Positions 11,967 to 23,736 of a stretch of DNA of 64,000 nt are shown one piece after another. The position numbers and the translations under genes are program-made. How positions within the stretch are numbered: position 1 is the stretch's first letter; each line of letters begins with the position of its first letter. The stretch lies in the NCBI GenBank assembly GCA_003427395.1, contig BFEA01000005.1, positions 6,096,658 through 6,160,657 on the forward strand. The letters run 5' to 3'. A model generated the notes under the pieces. It ran no database searches. It was not told where the DNA came from and was given only the letters and a program-made list of their open reading frames with translations. This stretch comes from Chara braunii. Lineage: Eukaryota; Streptophyta; Charophyceae; Charales; Characeae.

Positions 11967-12156
11967 TAAGGGCCCTACAGGCCCTGTGTCGTTTTCAGCC
12001 TGAAAGCCTGAAAACAAGGGCCTACAGGCCCTATGTCGTTTTCAGCCTGAAAGCCTGAAAACAAGGGCCTACAGGACCTGTGTCATTTCAGCCTGAAAGC
12101 CTGAAAACGAGGGCTTATAGGCCCTGTGTCGTTTCAGCCTAAAAACCTGAAAACAA
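11967..12156 (+). repeat. four ~47-bp tandem repeats
   Basis: Units of AGGGCCTACAGGCCCTGTGT followed by CGTTTTCAGCCTGAAAGCCT-type sequence, with two short self-complementary segments per unit (GGGCCTACAGGCCC, CAGCCTGAAAGCCTG-like). Confidence 0.85.
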
Positions 12157-12672
12157 GGGGCATTTTCAGGCCCCTCATAAAGCCGACCTGCCCTTAAACT
12201 TAGGCACCAGACCAGGGTTTTAGCACAGGCCATTTTGGGCCTGTTTTCAAGACAACCGTTGTTTGAACTTCAACACCAGGGTCTGGCACGTTTTGGCATT
12301 GGCAAGAGCAGCCTCCTGGACGGGCCAGCACTATATAAGACTGGCCCGCCCTGCAGGCTGCAGGCAGGCAGGAGGCAGTTCATAGGGACTTCCCAGGCAC
12401 TTCACTTGCAGGAGGCAGGAGGCAGTTTGGACTTCCCAGGCACTTCACGTGCAGGAGGCAGGAGGCAGTCTTCAGGATTCGGCAACAGCACTTTGGAGGA
12501 GCGCTGCAGTAGTAGTAGTAGCGTTAGAAGTAGTCTTCAGCGCTGGGCGCTATTAGGAGCTAGAGTAGCATTGGAGAGAGAGAGATGGTTGGCGGAGGCC
12601 AGGGAGACTTACCTGTGGCGCCATAGCTCCAGCTTCGTCTTCGATGTACCTGCAACAAGGCACCACCTTCAC

Positions 12673-13107
12673 NNNNNNNNNNNNNNNNNNNNNNNNNNNN
12701 NNNNNNNNNNNNNNNNNNNNNNNNNNNNNNNNNNNNNNNNNNNNNNNNNNNNNNNNNNNNNNNNNNNNNNNNNNNNNNNNNNNNNNNNNNNNNNNNNNNN
12801 NNNNNNNNNNNNNNNNNNNNNNNNNNNNNNNNNNNNNNNNNNNNNNNNNNNNNNNNNNNNNNNNNNNNNNNNNNNNNNNNNNNNNNNNNNNNNNNNNNNN
12901 NNNNNNNNNNNNNNNNNNNNNNNNNNNNNNNNNNNNNNNNNNNNNNNNNNNNNNNNNNNNNNNNNNNNNNNNNNNNNNNNNNNNNNNNNNNNNNNNNNNN
13001 NNNNNNNNNNNNNNNNNNNNNNNNNNNNNNNNNNNNNNNNNNNNNNNNNNNNNNNNNNNNNNNNNNNNNNNNNNNNNNNNNNNNNNNNNNNNNNNNNNNN
13101 NNNNNNN
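12673..13107. other. assembly gap (435 N)
   Basis: A run of N ends directly in a (GA)n tract. The gap probably reflects that repeat. Confidence 0.99.

Positions 13108-13160
<53 letters not shown>
13108..13160. repeat. (GA)n microsatellite at gap edge
   Basis: At least 26 GA units. True length unknown because the gap precedes it. Confidence 0.95.
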
Positions 13161-13163
<3 letters not shown>

Positions 13164-13521
13164 GTGACCTTGGGACTTGACGACATTTGGATCCAGACTC
13201 AACATTGGGATTTAGACATTTGATGAGGGATTATTTGGGACCTGTACCGAAGACTTGGTGTTGACGACATTCCCATCTTCCCCTCTTCTTCGTCTAACCC
13301 CCCTCTTCTTCGTCTGTGTATGGTTGGAGACTTGCGCATTCTTCCTGTGTGAGCGCCAGACCCCTTCACACCATGGAATGATGATGACGTATGTCTGGTC
13401 TGCATTGCAACATTGATTGTTCGGATCATTGGTATTTAAGCCTTCCGCTGCGCTATCTTGTACTATGTGAGAGAGGTCGGTTCTTGTTCTGGTCTGTACC
13501 GTTACGGTATGCGACACAGCC

Positions 13522-14678
13522 CCACCACGACGCGAGAAAGTTAAGGTCCGTTTCCCCGAACCCTTCAGTGGAAAGAAGGGGGAGGATTTTGACAACTGGG
13601 AGGCCAACGTGCACTCCTACCTGTACTTACAAGAAGTCACGCCTGAGGACCACGATTTGGTGGCCTTCCAGGCCCTTCGAGATGAGGCGACCAACTTTGC
13701 TAGGTCGCTCGCCCGCGCTGCAAACTGCGAGAACGATATGGTCACCTATTCTAGACTGACACCCCTCTCAGAGTTCCTGAAATCACTCAGGGAGCGATTT
13801 TCTTATGTGAAGCGGGGGCTTAAAGCCTCCAACAAACTCCAAATGATACACACTCGCCAGTGGAAGAGTTTGCGCGCTCTTAAGTCCGCCATGGACAAAC
13901 TTATTGCGGTCCCTGGGCATGGAGTACTGGATGCGCGACTTCTTAACCTCTTCTACCGTGCCCTGCCTGACACTTCTTCGAGAAGAAGAATCAACAGGGC
14001 ATGACGTACGATACTCTCAGTCGGAAGGCAGTTGCATTTGCCGCCCAATCGTCGCCAGTTACCACGTTCTGGCACAAGGATCTGTCAAAGGGGAAAACGT
14101 GGAATGGACGCACCATCTCCGGCCAAATTAAGGCCAAAGACAGTTTGATACTGACGATGGAGGAAGGTGGTGTTGAGGATGTTCCCTACTTTGACAATGA
14201 GTGGGGACTACAGGAGGAGGACAGTGGCGCAGGCCAGGGGAGAACTTACGCTGCTGTCGCGGCCGGAGGGAGGCCACAAAGAGGAGGACAAAGGTCCGGC
14301 CAAAATGGTCGGGCCCAAGGTGGCCGAGGACCAGGCAGCCAGGGGGTTGGTGGCAACGGCAACCGCCAAGCGGGAGGAAGGGGAGGTCCCTCGTCTAACC
14401 GTTCGAGTTCCAGTCGGTCACCCCCCAAACAGGGAAGGTGGCACCCAGGCCGGCCCAAAGGCCGACCCAGGTTAGATCTGGGCATAAATCAAGAAGTATG
14501 GCAAGGACGCATTAATAGTTCTCAGTGCGTATTCTGCGGGGACCCAGGCCACATCATAAAATTATGTCCTAAATATAGGGACCGTGCTGCGTCTGGGGCA
14601 GCAAAAGACAGCCGCCGGCAGGGGTCGCAACTGCCCCTACCCCAGGAGTATGTGGATTTGATCGTGCGCGCGAAGTAG
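13522..14678 (+). pseudogene. element 1 gag, C-terminal part with zinc knuckle
   Basis: Resumes the gag frame after the nested insertion with a capsid-like region (Phe-Asp-Asn-Trp-Glu...). A frameshift falls near 13985-14000, followed by an Arg/Gly/Gln-rich basic linker. A CCHC knuckle (Cys-X2-Cys-X4-His-X4-Cys) lies at 14526-14567, the genome-RNA binding nucleocapsid. It ends at a stop at 14676-14678. Confidence 0.85.
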
Positions 14679-14859
14679 AGTCTCCCACTCCACATATCTC
14701 CATGGCAGAGGTTGCAGGTCGGCGTCTTGCAAGTTGTTCAGAGACTGCTTGTGTTAGGGTCTCTCTAGACGTTTCCCTCACCGGCTTAGCCGAAGAGTTA
14801 AGATAGGAGGCGAGCCTGGGCCAAGATGAAGAAGGATAGTAAAGGACAACTGATCCTCA

Positions 14860-15310
14860 GACGTAGAGATTTTTAGAGCTAGAGTAGGTGCCCTAATAGA
14901 CAGTGGGGCAACTAGGATCTATATTAGTCGTCGAGCGCTGAAGAAGTTGAAGCTAAATCTAAAAGTTCGGCGATTAGAGGAACCTATAATCAGCATCCTT
15001 GCAACAACAGTAGGATGCACGTTGAAGAGTATGTTGAGGGGGTCCATGCCTATTTTCGCCTAGAGAAAGAACGGAAGGTAGAAAAGGTACTGCACTCCTT
15101 GACCCTCCTCGTAGAAGAGAGTCTCCCGTTTGATATCGTGTTAGGCACAGATTGGGGAGAGGCAGCAGGAGCTACACTGCACCTTAGAGAGCACGAGTGT
15201 AGGCTCCCTAGTGCATCTGGCGAAGTCAAGCAAGTCCGCCTTTTCCATGAGTCCGGGGTAGATAATCCCCTTTGCCCATTGCTGTCTCAGCGCTCCTACG
15301 TTCGCCAGAC
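14860..15310 (+). pseudogene. element 1 retropepsin-type protease
   Basis: The catalytic Asp-Ser-Gly is at 14899-14907 within Ala-Leu-Ile-Asp-Ser-Gly-Ala. The second half, with Phe-Asp-Ile-Val-Leu-Gly-Thr-Asp-Trp at about 15130, is in another frame, so a frameshift lies in between. It would mature Gag-Pol. Confidence 0.75.
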
Positions 15311-15312
15311 TT

Positions 15313-16690
15313 GTGCGAAAGGAGCAGCGTGAAGAGCAGGTGTTTGTAGCCTATGTTAGGCAGATTTCTGACGAGCCTAAAGAGGAAGAGAAGATTCATC
15401 CTACTATCGCCAGTTTGCTGGAAGAGTACACAGACTTATCGGAAGCACCTTCAGGAGTAGTGCCCCGACCGATCCAGCACCGTATAGAGATAGAACCTGC
15501 CAGTAGAACGCCTAAGGGAGCAGTCTATAGGATGTCTCCCAAGGAGTTAGAGGAGCTTCACAGACAGTTAGACGAGCTCCTCGAAAAAGGATGGATCAGG
15601 CCTAGCTCGTCACTGTTTGGCGCACCTGTTCTGCTTGTCCCAAAGAAGGAGGGAGAGCTACGCATGTGTATAGACTACAGGGGATTGAACGCCATCACAA
15701 TCAAGAATGCAGAGCCATTACCCCGTATAGATGACTTATTAGATCGAGTGCAGAGATGCAGGTACTTCTCAAAGCTAGATCTGAAATCGGGGTACCATCA
15801 GATAGAGGTGCATCCTGACGATCAGTATAAGACGACGTTCATGCAAAGGTATGGGCATTTCGCTATACCATTTGGACTTACTAATGAACCGACAACATTC
15901 CAGCGCTGTATGAGCGACTTGTTTAGACCATGGTTAGATAGATTCGTCGTAGTTCATTTAGACGACATCTTAGTGTTCAACAAGACCCTTGAGGAACATG
16001 AGGGCCATCTACGACAGATTCTAAGCAAGCTGAGAGAGTCTAACTTCAAGATTAACCCAAAGAAGTGCGAATGGGCCAAGACAGAGGTCCTTTACCTAGG
16101 CCATGTACTAGACGGCGATAGCATTCGGCCTAAGGACAACAAGATAACATCCATTAGAGATTGGCCGACTCCTAAAACGCTGACAGAGTTGCGTTCCTTT
16201 TTAGGATTGGCTAACTACTACAGGAAGTCCATAAGGAACTTCTCCACGATCGCTGCTCCCCTTTGTAGGTTACTGAAGAAAGAGACTATTTGGAAGTGGG
16301 ACCAGGATTGTACGTCAGCCTTCAAGAAACTAAAGAAGGCCTTAATAGAATACCCTGTCCTCAAAGTTGCTGACCCGTCATTACTATTTGTTGTCACTAC
16401 AGACACTAGTCAGTATGGCACAGGTGTCGTCCTATAGCAAGATGACGGCAACGGTTATAGGCCCGTAGAGTTCATGTCAGCAAGGCTGCCCTCAGAGAAA
16501 GTCGCAGCATCGACATATGAGAGGGAACTCTACGCTCTCAGGCAGGCTTTAGACCACTAGAAGCACTACCTGCTTGGGAGGCACTTCAAGGTTTACTCAA
16601 ACCACTTAGATGGCTAAAAACACATGCCAAGATGACGCCCAAATTGACTACATGGGCTCTGAGTAGGAGAGCTGATTACTTCGGCGCGAC
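15313..16690 (+). pseudogene. element 1 reverse transcriptase-RNase H
   Basis: RT fingers and palm are clear: the IDYRGLN and [10 protein letters not shown] motifs, then the catalytic box at 15955-15966. That box reads His-Leu-Asp-Asp where Tyr/Phe is usual. About four residues are missing just before PFGLTN. The RT frame is open to a TAG at 16435-16437 inside RNase H. Further stops at 16558-16560 and beyond, plus a frameshift near 16600, kill RNase H. Confidence 0.9.
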
Positions 16691-16724
16691 AGTGCACTAG
16701 CTAGACACAGGGGCCGATCTACAG

Positions 16725-18095
16725 CAGAAGGTGAGAGATGCCTACGCACATGACCCGATCTACAGTGAGCTGCTGAAAAGAGTAAAGGAAGCCCCAGATA
16801 GTGAACCACACTACCGGACCACGAATGGGCCACTGTTTGAGAAGACCAATGTCGCTGACAGACTATGCGTCCCCAATAGTGAAGAGATCCGCAGTCTGAT
16901 CTTATGGGAATGCCACGATACAAAAGGGCACTTCGGATGGCAGAAGACTCTGGCTAATCTCATGATGTCATACACGTGGCCAGGTATGAAAGCAGATTGC
17001 ATAGAGTACGTGCGCAACTACAAGGTATGTCAGCGTAATAAGACTACAACTAGAGCCCCTCTAGGTCTTCTTAGACCCTTGCCTATTCCCTTAGGACCCG
17101 GAGATTCAGTTTCCATTGACTTTATGGATACCGGGGTCAGAAGCAGTCACGAAAAAACTCAAGTCATGGTCATAGTAGACCGATTTAGTATGTAGTATTT
17201 GTTCCCCTGCCTTCCGAGGCACGTACAAACTTAGTCATTAGTAAGTTTTTCGACTTCTGGGTAAGCGAGCATGGCATGCCGCTATCCATAGTTAGTGATA
17301 GGGACACGTGGTTTACTAGTCAGAATTGGCAGGATCTTATGAAAGTCTATGGGTCTAAGCTGTTGATGTCGTCAGGACAATACCCAGAGACTAACGGCCA
17401 GACAGAGCAGATGAATAAGATCTTGCAACAGCTACTCAGAATATTATTAGACCAGATCAGGTAAGCTGGGATGAGATGCTTCCCAAAGTAGCAAGCGCCT
17501 ACAATAATAGTGTCCACCTAGCTACTTGCAGGACTCCTAATGAGCTACATAAGTCGCTAAGGTCATAGACAATCTGAGAAAAGCCCAGCATCGGATGATA
17601 GAGCAAGCTAACAAGCACTGCCCACCTTCACAATTTCAGGTAGGCGATCTAGTCTAGGTCAAGTCAAAGGAGTTTGCACCAAAGGAAAACATCTCGCAGA
17701 AGCTCCTACCTGCATATAGAGGACCATGGCCTGTCCTAGAAGTCAAGGGAGGAGAGGACGGCCCGTCTTACACAATAGAAATCCCAACACACCTCCACAC
17801 GTACCCAATCTTCCATGCGTCCAAGTTGCTACCTTGCACCACGTCCGACAGATTTCCTTCCCCAAGGTCAATGATTCCACCAGACATGGACGGTGCATAT
17901 GACATAGATCACATAGTGGAAGAGGACATGTTTAGGACAGGAGGTCGAGGTCGTCCCCAGAAACAGTATAAGGTTAGGTTCGCATACCAGGAACCCAAGG
18001 ACGACCGATGGTTTAAAAGAACAGAGCTTCTAGAAACCGCTCCCGACATAGTGCACGCCTATGAGGGAAAGAAAGGGCAAAGGTCCTACCCTTAG
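16725..18095 (+). pseudogene. element 1 integrase with chromodomain-like tail
   Basis: N-terminal zinc domain: both His are present and the second Cys is present, but the first Cys of Cys-X2-Cys is Tyr (TAC, 17019-17021). Core Asp (Ser-Ile-Asp-Phe), Asp (Ser-Asp-Arg-Asp) and Glu (Gln-Thr-Glu-Gln) are all visible. There are stops at 17193-17195 and 17655-17657 and frameshifts near 17460 and 17560. The last ~55 residues (Asp-Ile-Asp-His-Ile-Val... Trp-Phe-Lys) look like a degenerate chromodomain, which would target insertion to chromatin. Confidence 0.85.
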
Positions 18096-18125
18096 AGTGT
18101 TCTCGGAGGACCTCGAATTTAGAAC

Positions 18126-18133
18126 GGTGGGGG
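18126..18133 (+). promoter_or_regulatory. polypurine tract of element 1
   Basis: GGTGGGGG lies directly before the TG of the 3' LTR, the plus-strand primer position. Confidence 0.85.
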
Positions 18134-19084
18134 TGAAACGGTGTCGCTCAGTTGACCCGAATTTGCAAACACAAAGATTTGATCCCCAGTGCCCTAACCC
18201 TTTACATTGAACCTGTGTGCTGAGTAGGATTCGATCCCTAGACCTGCCCTACGTCCTAGGCTAATCTGTTGGTCGGACAGTAGGACTTGATCCCTAGGTC
18301 TGTAGATTAGGAGTTAGGTCTGTTACCGTCAGGCTTAGGAAGGTCTGTTCAAGAAGTCTCTATTTGAGTCTACTGAGGCCTAGAGTCTCTGTAAGTCTGT
18401 AGGCTCTAGAAGGTCGTAGGTCCCTGTAGGCCAGTCCAGTCAGTAAGTACCAGGGGTAGGGGCTGCACGTGGGGAAGGTTCTGGAGCACGCTGTGGGTTT
18501 CACACGTTTTGGCCCAGAAGACCAAACGTCTGGAAACTTCCCTGGGCCACACGTTTTGGCCCAGGCCCACACTTTTCGAGACAGGCCCGGGTACCTCCAA
18601 AGAGGTATAAATAAAGAGGCAGCGTCCAGCCATTCATTCATTTGCCTGTGTGCCATGTGGAAGAGCTGCCTTGGTATCTTGTGCATGGAGGACTGCAGGT
18701 GCCCGGAGAAGAAGTGGGCTGTGAAGAAGACAACAGCCATAGTGAGCCAGCAAGAGAGACACCGGCGGCCATAGCTAGGAGGAGGAAGACGACGGCGGCC
18801 ATAACCGCCCAACTGTTAATGCAGACAACGTGTACAGAGTGTGTGTGTAACTGTGTAGCGTGGACATTCAGGGTGATCCTCGGCACGTCCGTGCATGCGA
18901 GAGTGAGGGAGAGCGAGGCTGGTGGTAGAGACAGTGTTCGGCGGCCATAGCCGCAAGTTGTACAGTTGGTTCAGACTGAATTCAATACAAGTTCATTGTT
19001 GTTTCTGAGTTGGAAGAGTTCGGTTTTGCCATCAGTTTTCAAGTGTGCATGTTGTGAGCAAGTCCAGGGTCGAGTCTGATTGCA
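18134..19084 (+). repeat. 3' LTR of element 1
   Basis: 951 bp, TG...CA, with TATA at 18606-18613. It differs from the 5' LTR by many substitutions, by loss of two 26-bp units and by small indels in the GCCATAGC-rich region, so the insertion is not recent. Confidence 0.93.
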
Positions 19085-19358
19085 CAATGCAGTATCGGCA
19101 AAGTACCAACAAGCAATGTACATCCATACACATACAAAAATAGCACAACGCAGTGGAATACTCAAAGATACGATCTGACCTGTTGGACACTAACTGTTAC
19201 ATACTCGTGATTTCATCAACGAGTATGGGCCAGAACCAAAGATCAACCAATATAGGATGAGTATGTATGCAACGAAAGTCTGATAAACGGACGGACTCAC
19301 ATAGACTGACTCACACAGATATCACTCCACACACATACAATCGTGAGATGGTGGGGTC
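19085..19358. other. spacer between elements 1 and 2
   Basis: Begins with the right target-duplication copy of element 1. No gene recognised. Confidence 0.5.
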
Positions 19359-20315
19359 TGAGCCATGCATAGACGATGCTCAGGCCCCGTACGCACATAC
19401 ACAGATGAAGGTGGAAGGAGAGACGTGAGAGATGGGAGATGTAGGTAGCACTAGATGTCACCGAGATAGAAACCAGTAGGTCACCGATATGGTAATCCAA
19501 AATGTCATCGAACAAGATCAAATGTCGCGGACAATAAGTCACCAATGTCGGAGATACAGAGTCCTAATGTAACCGGTGTCCAATCTGTGATGCAGCCGAG
19601 TATCCAAGTCTTGAACCCGGTAAGTACCACAGCCTCTTACCACCGAAGTCCAACACTGATCTCTGTACAACTAGTATAAGTTTCCAATCTGAAGAAGATG
19701 AAGAAGAAGAAGAAGAAGAAGAAGAAGAAGAAGAAGATGAGGTCTGAGAAGAAGAAGAAGAAGAAGGGGGAGATGGCAGAGGAGGAAGGAGGTGAGGGGG
19801 AGGGAATGGGACCGTGGAGGGAGGAGAAGAGATCCTCGCCTCCTGGTACCTGCCCGGCTGCTGTCGAGGCGGCTATGGCCGTCGTGCTGCTGCTGGCCTC
19901 CTCGCTCGCTGCTGCTGCTGCGCTAGCTCGCGCTGCTGCTGCTGTCCTCCCTGCGCTCAAAATAGCGCTGCCGCTGCCAACCGATACGCACCAGCATTAT
20001 GCCGGTGGCTCGATGCCTCGAAGTGAGGCCGGACCGGTCTTTAGTACCGGTGGGGCAGAGGCCGGCCTCAATGCTGCGAGGCCTGGCCGTGCCCTGAACC
20101 GTCGAGATTGACGGTTCAGCTCCAACCGGCTGGCGGCAGCCTCAAGAGCGCCGCCAGGCCCAAACGGTAATGTCGTTTGGGCCTGCCCGTGAGTCTGGTC
20201 CAAGTCGTGGCCTTTCGGCCTGATAATCCCCCAAGGTCGGGCCTTTAGGCCCTAATGTGTCCCTCTAGCCCTAAGTCGGGTCTGGTAGGACCCGTGTGGC
20301 ATCGAAGATGTAACA
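19359..20315 (-). repeat. 3' LTR of element 2
   Basis: Matches 27233-28225. On the minus strand it starts TGTTACATC and ends near GGCTCA. Includes (GAA)n at 19691-19736. Confidence 0.85.
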
Positions 20316-20333
20316 CACTCCCCCTCTTAAAAG
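20316..20333 (-). promoter_or_regulatory. polypurine tract of element 2
   Basis: On the minus strand AAGAGGGGGAGTG immediately precedes the TGTTACATC start of the 3' LTR. Confidence 0.75.
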
Positions 20334-20339
20334 ACCGAG

Positions 20340-20962
20340 CTACTTGCGAGGGCGGAGTTGTCTGTCCGATACCAGGATGGGTCGGGTGGGACGANCTGCT
20401 TCCTTGGCAAGGCGTCGCTTCTCATAGTCGGCGAAGATGAGGGGTGCAGAAGTCTGTAAGTCTGCACTAGAGATCCACCGAGTGTCGTCAGGCGCACATT
20501 GCTTGAATGTGACTTTGAACTGCATTGGCTTGTTGCCATACTTGCGGTGCGTGATGACTCGGTCGACTTCCTGATGTCCGTCCATAGAAGGCGGATCCTG
20601 TGATCGATGGCCGGGAAACTCATCGGCGGAAGGTGGCGTGTAGATGGCCAGCTTCGATGCGTGGAAGAGCCGGTGCACTGGAAGGTGCGGGGGAATGTTG
20701 ACCACAAAGGAAGGACCTGGGGGTCATCTCCAACGGCAGAAGTGACTTCCCATGGTCCGAACCATTTCGGAAGGAGTTTGCACGAAACGTCCTGCTCGAG
20801 CGCAAATTCCTCGGAGAGGACCCAAACAAGGTCTCCCTCGCGGAAAGGACATGGGAGTCGACGTCGGTTAGCCTGCTGTTGCATGCGGATCTGAGCCTTT
20901 TGCATATTCGCGCGGCTTTGATCAGCAAGTCCCGGTACTTCTGAACGGAAGCGGGAGAGCAA
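20340..20962 (-). pseudogene. element 2 integrase C-terminus with chromodomain-like tail
   Basis: Two overlapping minus frames: 20962-~20700 (GDLVWVLSEEF, typical of the integrase C-terminal fold) and 20705-20340 (His-Ala-Ser-Lys-Leu, then an Asp-Arg-Val-Ile... Trp-Ile-Ser region like a diverged chromodomain). Frameshifts at about 20960 and 20720 separate them from the main integrase frame. One N lies in the last residues. Confidence 0.8.
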
Positions 20963-22575
20963 GGGACGTCTATGTCGGCGGCCTGTGGCAGAAGGAGATC
21001 AGCGAAGATCCGTGCTTTCTCTCCACCATGATGTAGCTCGAATGGTGTGACGCAGATCACCGGATGCACCGAAGTGTTGTAGGCGAACTCAATGTCGGGA
21101 AGTCGGTCAACCCAATCTTTCTGGTCGGGATGGATGAGCGTACGCAACATCATCTGAGCGGTCTGGTGTGCTCGCTCCGTCTGGCCATCCGTCTGCGGGT
21201 GCCGAGCTGAGCTCGGCTTCATTGTCGTGCCGGACTCAGCCATAAGGGAAGTCCAAAAGGCCGACATGAAGCGAGTATCTCGGTCGCTCACTATGTCTTC
21301 CGGAACACCCTGGTTGGTAATCCAACCGGTGTGCAAGAGTCGTGCGAGCTCAGGTGCTGCAGCATGAAACTTGCAAGGAAGAAAGCGAGCATACTTGCTC
21401 AAACGGTCAACGACCGTGAGAATACCGTCATGGCCATGGCGATCGCGGGGGAACGGGCCTGTCACGTCCATAGCAATGGAGAGGCGCGGTGCCCAAGGAA
21501 TCGGCAATGGTTTCAGTTCGCCGAAGAGGACTCGAGATCGACCCTTGTTACGGTGGCAAACTGCACATGACTCAATGTACCTCGTGACGTCATGAAGGAC
21601 GTCGGGCCAGTGAAAACGCTGGCGGAGGCGTGCTANTGTGCGGTTCACGCCAAGGTGTGTCGAAAGTCGTGCGTCGTGGAATTCGCCGAGAAGACGAGTC
21701 CGTAAGATGCGATCTTGGGGNACAACTAACAAGTCCTTTCCTCTTGTGTGAAGGAGAAGGAACCCGTCGGAAATCCGATAGTGGCTAGCCGGCGGGCGAT
21801 CCGATGAAAGCTCTGTGTAAAGCGTAGAGTAAGTCGGATCGGACTTGTAGCCTTTGACGAAATGTGGCTGCAGATCGTCGTCGAGGTCGAATGCCGTGGT
21901 CACAATGGCACAAAANTCGGGCCGTCGTGAGAGGGCGTCCGCAGCTCGATTGACGGGACCGGGAATGTGGCACGGGTCAAAGTCGAACTGGTCGATGTAG
22001 TACATCCATCGACCGATTGTGCTAGTGACCGTATTCTGCGTTTTGTAAAAGGTCAACGAATTGTTGTCCGTATTCCATTTAAAACGCCGACGACCGAGAA
22101 GAAAGTGGCGCCACTGTTTGAGAACGGTGACGAACGCGAGTAGCTCTTTCTTCCTAGCGTCGTCGAGAGTGTTGACGAGAGGCACCTTTTGGGAGAAATA
22201 CTCGACCGGATGCCAACCGTCCTCGTGACACTGTTCCAACACCGCACCAATACCGTATCCCGAAGCGTCCGTACTCACTTGGGTGGGAAGGGTGGGGTCA
22301 TATATACGGAGGGCAGGTGCGGCTTGCATTGCTGCCTTCAACATAGTGAACGCGCCACGGGCTGCGTCGTCGAACTCGAAGGGCACCTTCGGGGACTGAA
22401 GTCTCGACAAAGGAGCGGCCACTTTCGAGTATGACTCGACGAATCGCTGATAATATCCAGCCAAACCCATGAAAGAGCGTACATCCGTCGTGCAACGGGG
22501 TTCCGACCAATCCACGATGGCTTGGATCTTGTCCGCTAAGGGACAAATGCCTTTCGGCGTGACAACATGACCCAA
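20963..22575 (-). CDS. element 2 RT thumb-RNase H-integrase
   Basis: One open minus frame holds the RT thumb and tether, RNase H (Thr-Asp-Ala-Ser-Gly-Tyr; Asp-Asn-Asn; Ala-Asp-Ala-Leu-Ser-Arg), the integrase zinc domain (His... Cys-Ala-Val-Cys) and the DDE core. The core shows Asp in Met-Asp-Val-Thr-Gly (~21465), Asp in Val-Ser-Asp-Arg-Asp (~21285) and Glu in Gln-Thr-Glu-Arg (~21180). All catalytic residues are present. Four N bases leave single unknown residues. It is the downstream part of pol, separated from the upstream RT by a stop at 22624-22626. The open frame itself runs on out of phase to 20620. Confidence 0.88.
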
Positions 22576-22623
22576 GTACTCGAACTCCTGCTTGGCGAAC
22601 TCGCACTTGTCGAGATTTGCTTT

Positions 22624-23736
22624 CTACTTGGCTAGTAGCAAACGATCCAAAACAGAGCGGAGGTGTATGATGTGCTCGTCCAACGTCCTACTATAAACCA
22701 AGATGTCGTCGAGGTAGATGAGGACGCTGTGATCGAGCAAGTCGCGAAACTTAGTCGTCATAGTTGCTTGGAAAGTCGCGGGGGCATTGGTGAGGCCAAA
22801 TGGCATGACGACCCACTCAAAATGCCCGTACCGCGTCTTGAACGCGGTCATGTACCGATCTTGAGGCTGGATTTCAATCTGGTGGTAACCCGACTTCAAG
22901 TCCAACTTCGAGAAGTACGTTGCGCCGCCTAACCGCTCAAGGAGATCATCAATCCGAGGGAGAGGNCCGGCGTTCTTTACGGTTTGTGCGTTAAATTTGC
23001 GATAATCGATGCATAACCGTAGATCTTTGTTCTCCTTCCGGACGAAGAGGACAGGGGCACCGTAAGGCGAACAACTAGGGCGAATCCAGCCCTTGTCGAG
23101 AAGATCATCGAGTTGTGTGCGGAGCACCTCGAGTTCCTCTTCGCTCATGCGGTAGATGCATCCACGCGGAGGGACGGCGCCAACCTCGAGAGTGATCCCG
23201 TGACGTATGGGCTGATCCGGAACCGTTCCGGTGGGAGCCTCGAAGACGTCTCTATACTCGTCCAAGAGGTGAGAAATGCGTGGGTCCGACGGTGACGCGG
23301 CTGGTCCGTCCGGCGAGGGGAGAGCATGCAAGAATACAAGGCCCATCTCCTCGACGTCATTCCGAGCTATGGTGTCGCAAATTCTCGCAACGGAAACCAC
23401 GTGACAAGCAATCGAAGTGTGAGGGGTCGTGACTGTACATGGGACTAACACTCCGTTCCGATCACGGATGTGAACGGTTCGGTCATGAAAGTTCACCGGA
23501 TGATCGGCGCTATGCAACCAACACATGCCTAGAATCATGTTGAACTTGGTGTCGAGGATGTCAAAAGACACCGGCTCGCACGCAAGTGGCGCAAAGTATA
23601 CCGGAACGCCGTTGACGCATCGGTCAATCGACTTTTGCATGCGGTCGTCCGCGAGTGTAACTTGTGTGGGTTGCGTCTTCCTTCGAACGCACGGGCCATA
23701 AAGGCTTGGTTCATAAAGTTGCGAGACGCTCCGCAA
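22624..23736 (-). CDS. element 2 protease end and reverse transcriptase
   Basis: 370 codons containing the end of retropepsin (Phe-Asn-Met-Ile-Leu-Gly-Met) and an RT with every expected block: [33 protein letters not shown] and the catalytic Tyr-Leu-Asp-Asp at 22705-22716. It ends at an in-frame TAG (22624-22626). Beyond the TAG the RT continues in the same direction. Confidence 0.9.
   Translation of the reverse strand: MRSVSQLYEPSLYGPCVRRKTQPTQVTLADDRMQKSIDRCVNGVPVYFAPLACEPVSFDILDTKFNMILGMCWLHSADHPVNFHDRTVHIRDRNGVLVPCTVTTPHTSIACHVVSVARICDTIARNDVEEMGLVFLHALPSPDGPAASPSDPRISHLLDEYRDVFEAPTGTVPDQPIRHGITLEVGAVPPRGCIYRMSEEELEVLRTQLDDLLDKGWIRPSCSPYGAPVLFVRKENKDLRLCIDYRKFNAQTVKNAXPLPRIDDLLERLGGATYFSKLDLKSGYHQIEIQPQDRYMTAFKTRYGHFEWVVMPFGLTNAPATFQATMTTKFRDLLDHSVLIYLDDILVYSRTLDEHIIHLRSVLDRLLLAK

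Larger units (their letters stand above)
11912..13516 (+). mobile_element. nested solo LTR (or LTR-like element) inside gag
   Basis: The left end is TATCGCATACTG and the right end is CGGTATGCGACA, imperfect inverted termini consistent with an ancestral TG...CA LTR. CAGCC flanks both sides (11907-11911, 13517-13521), a 5-bp target duplication. Inside are four ~47-bp repeats, a TATATAA box near 12330, GCAGGAGGCAG repeats, an N-gap (12673-13107) and (GA)n. No coding capacity is credible. Orientation is taken from the TATA box. Confidence 0.8.
9312..19084 (+). mobile_element. Ty3/Gypsy LTR retrotransposon, element 1 (defective)
   Basis: Complete in outline: 5' LTR, PBS, gag, protease, RT-RNase H, integrase with a chromodomain-like C-terminus, PPT and 3' LTR, in the order protease-RT-RNase H-integrase that defines Ty3/Gypsy. 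Both LTRs begin TG and end CA. CAAT flanks both sides (9308-9311 and 19085-19088), a 4-bp target duplication. All frames carry stops or frameshifts, and gag is split by a nested insertion, so it cannot act alone. Confidence 0.93.

Noticed and set aside
12235-13167. 310-codon ORF
   Set aside because: Most of it is N, and it ends in a GA repeat inside a nested LTR.
19306-19310. CTGAC as a target duplication of element 2 (also at 28226-28230)
   Set aside because: It lies about 48 bp outside the LTR edge defined by comparing the two LTRs; a 5-mer match nearby is likely by chance.
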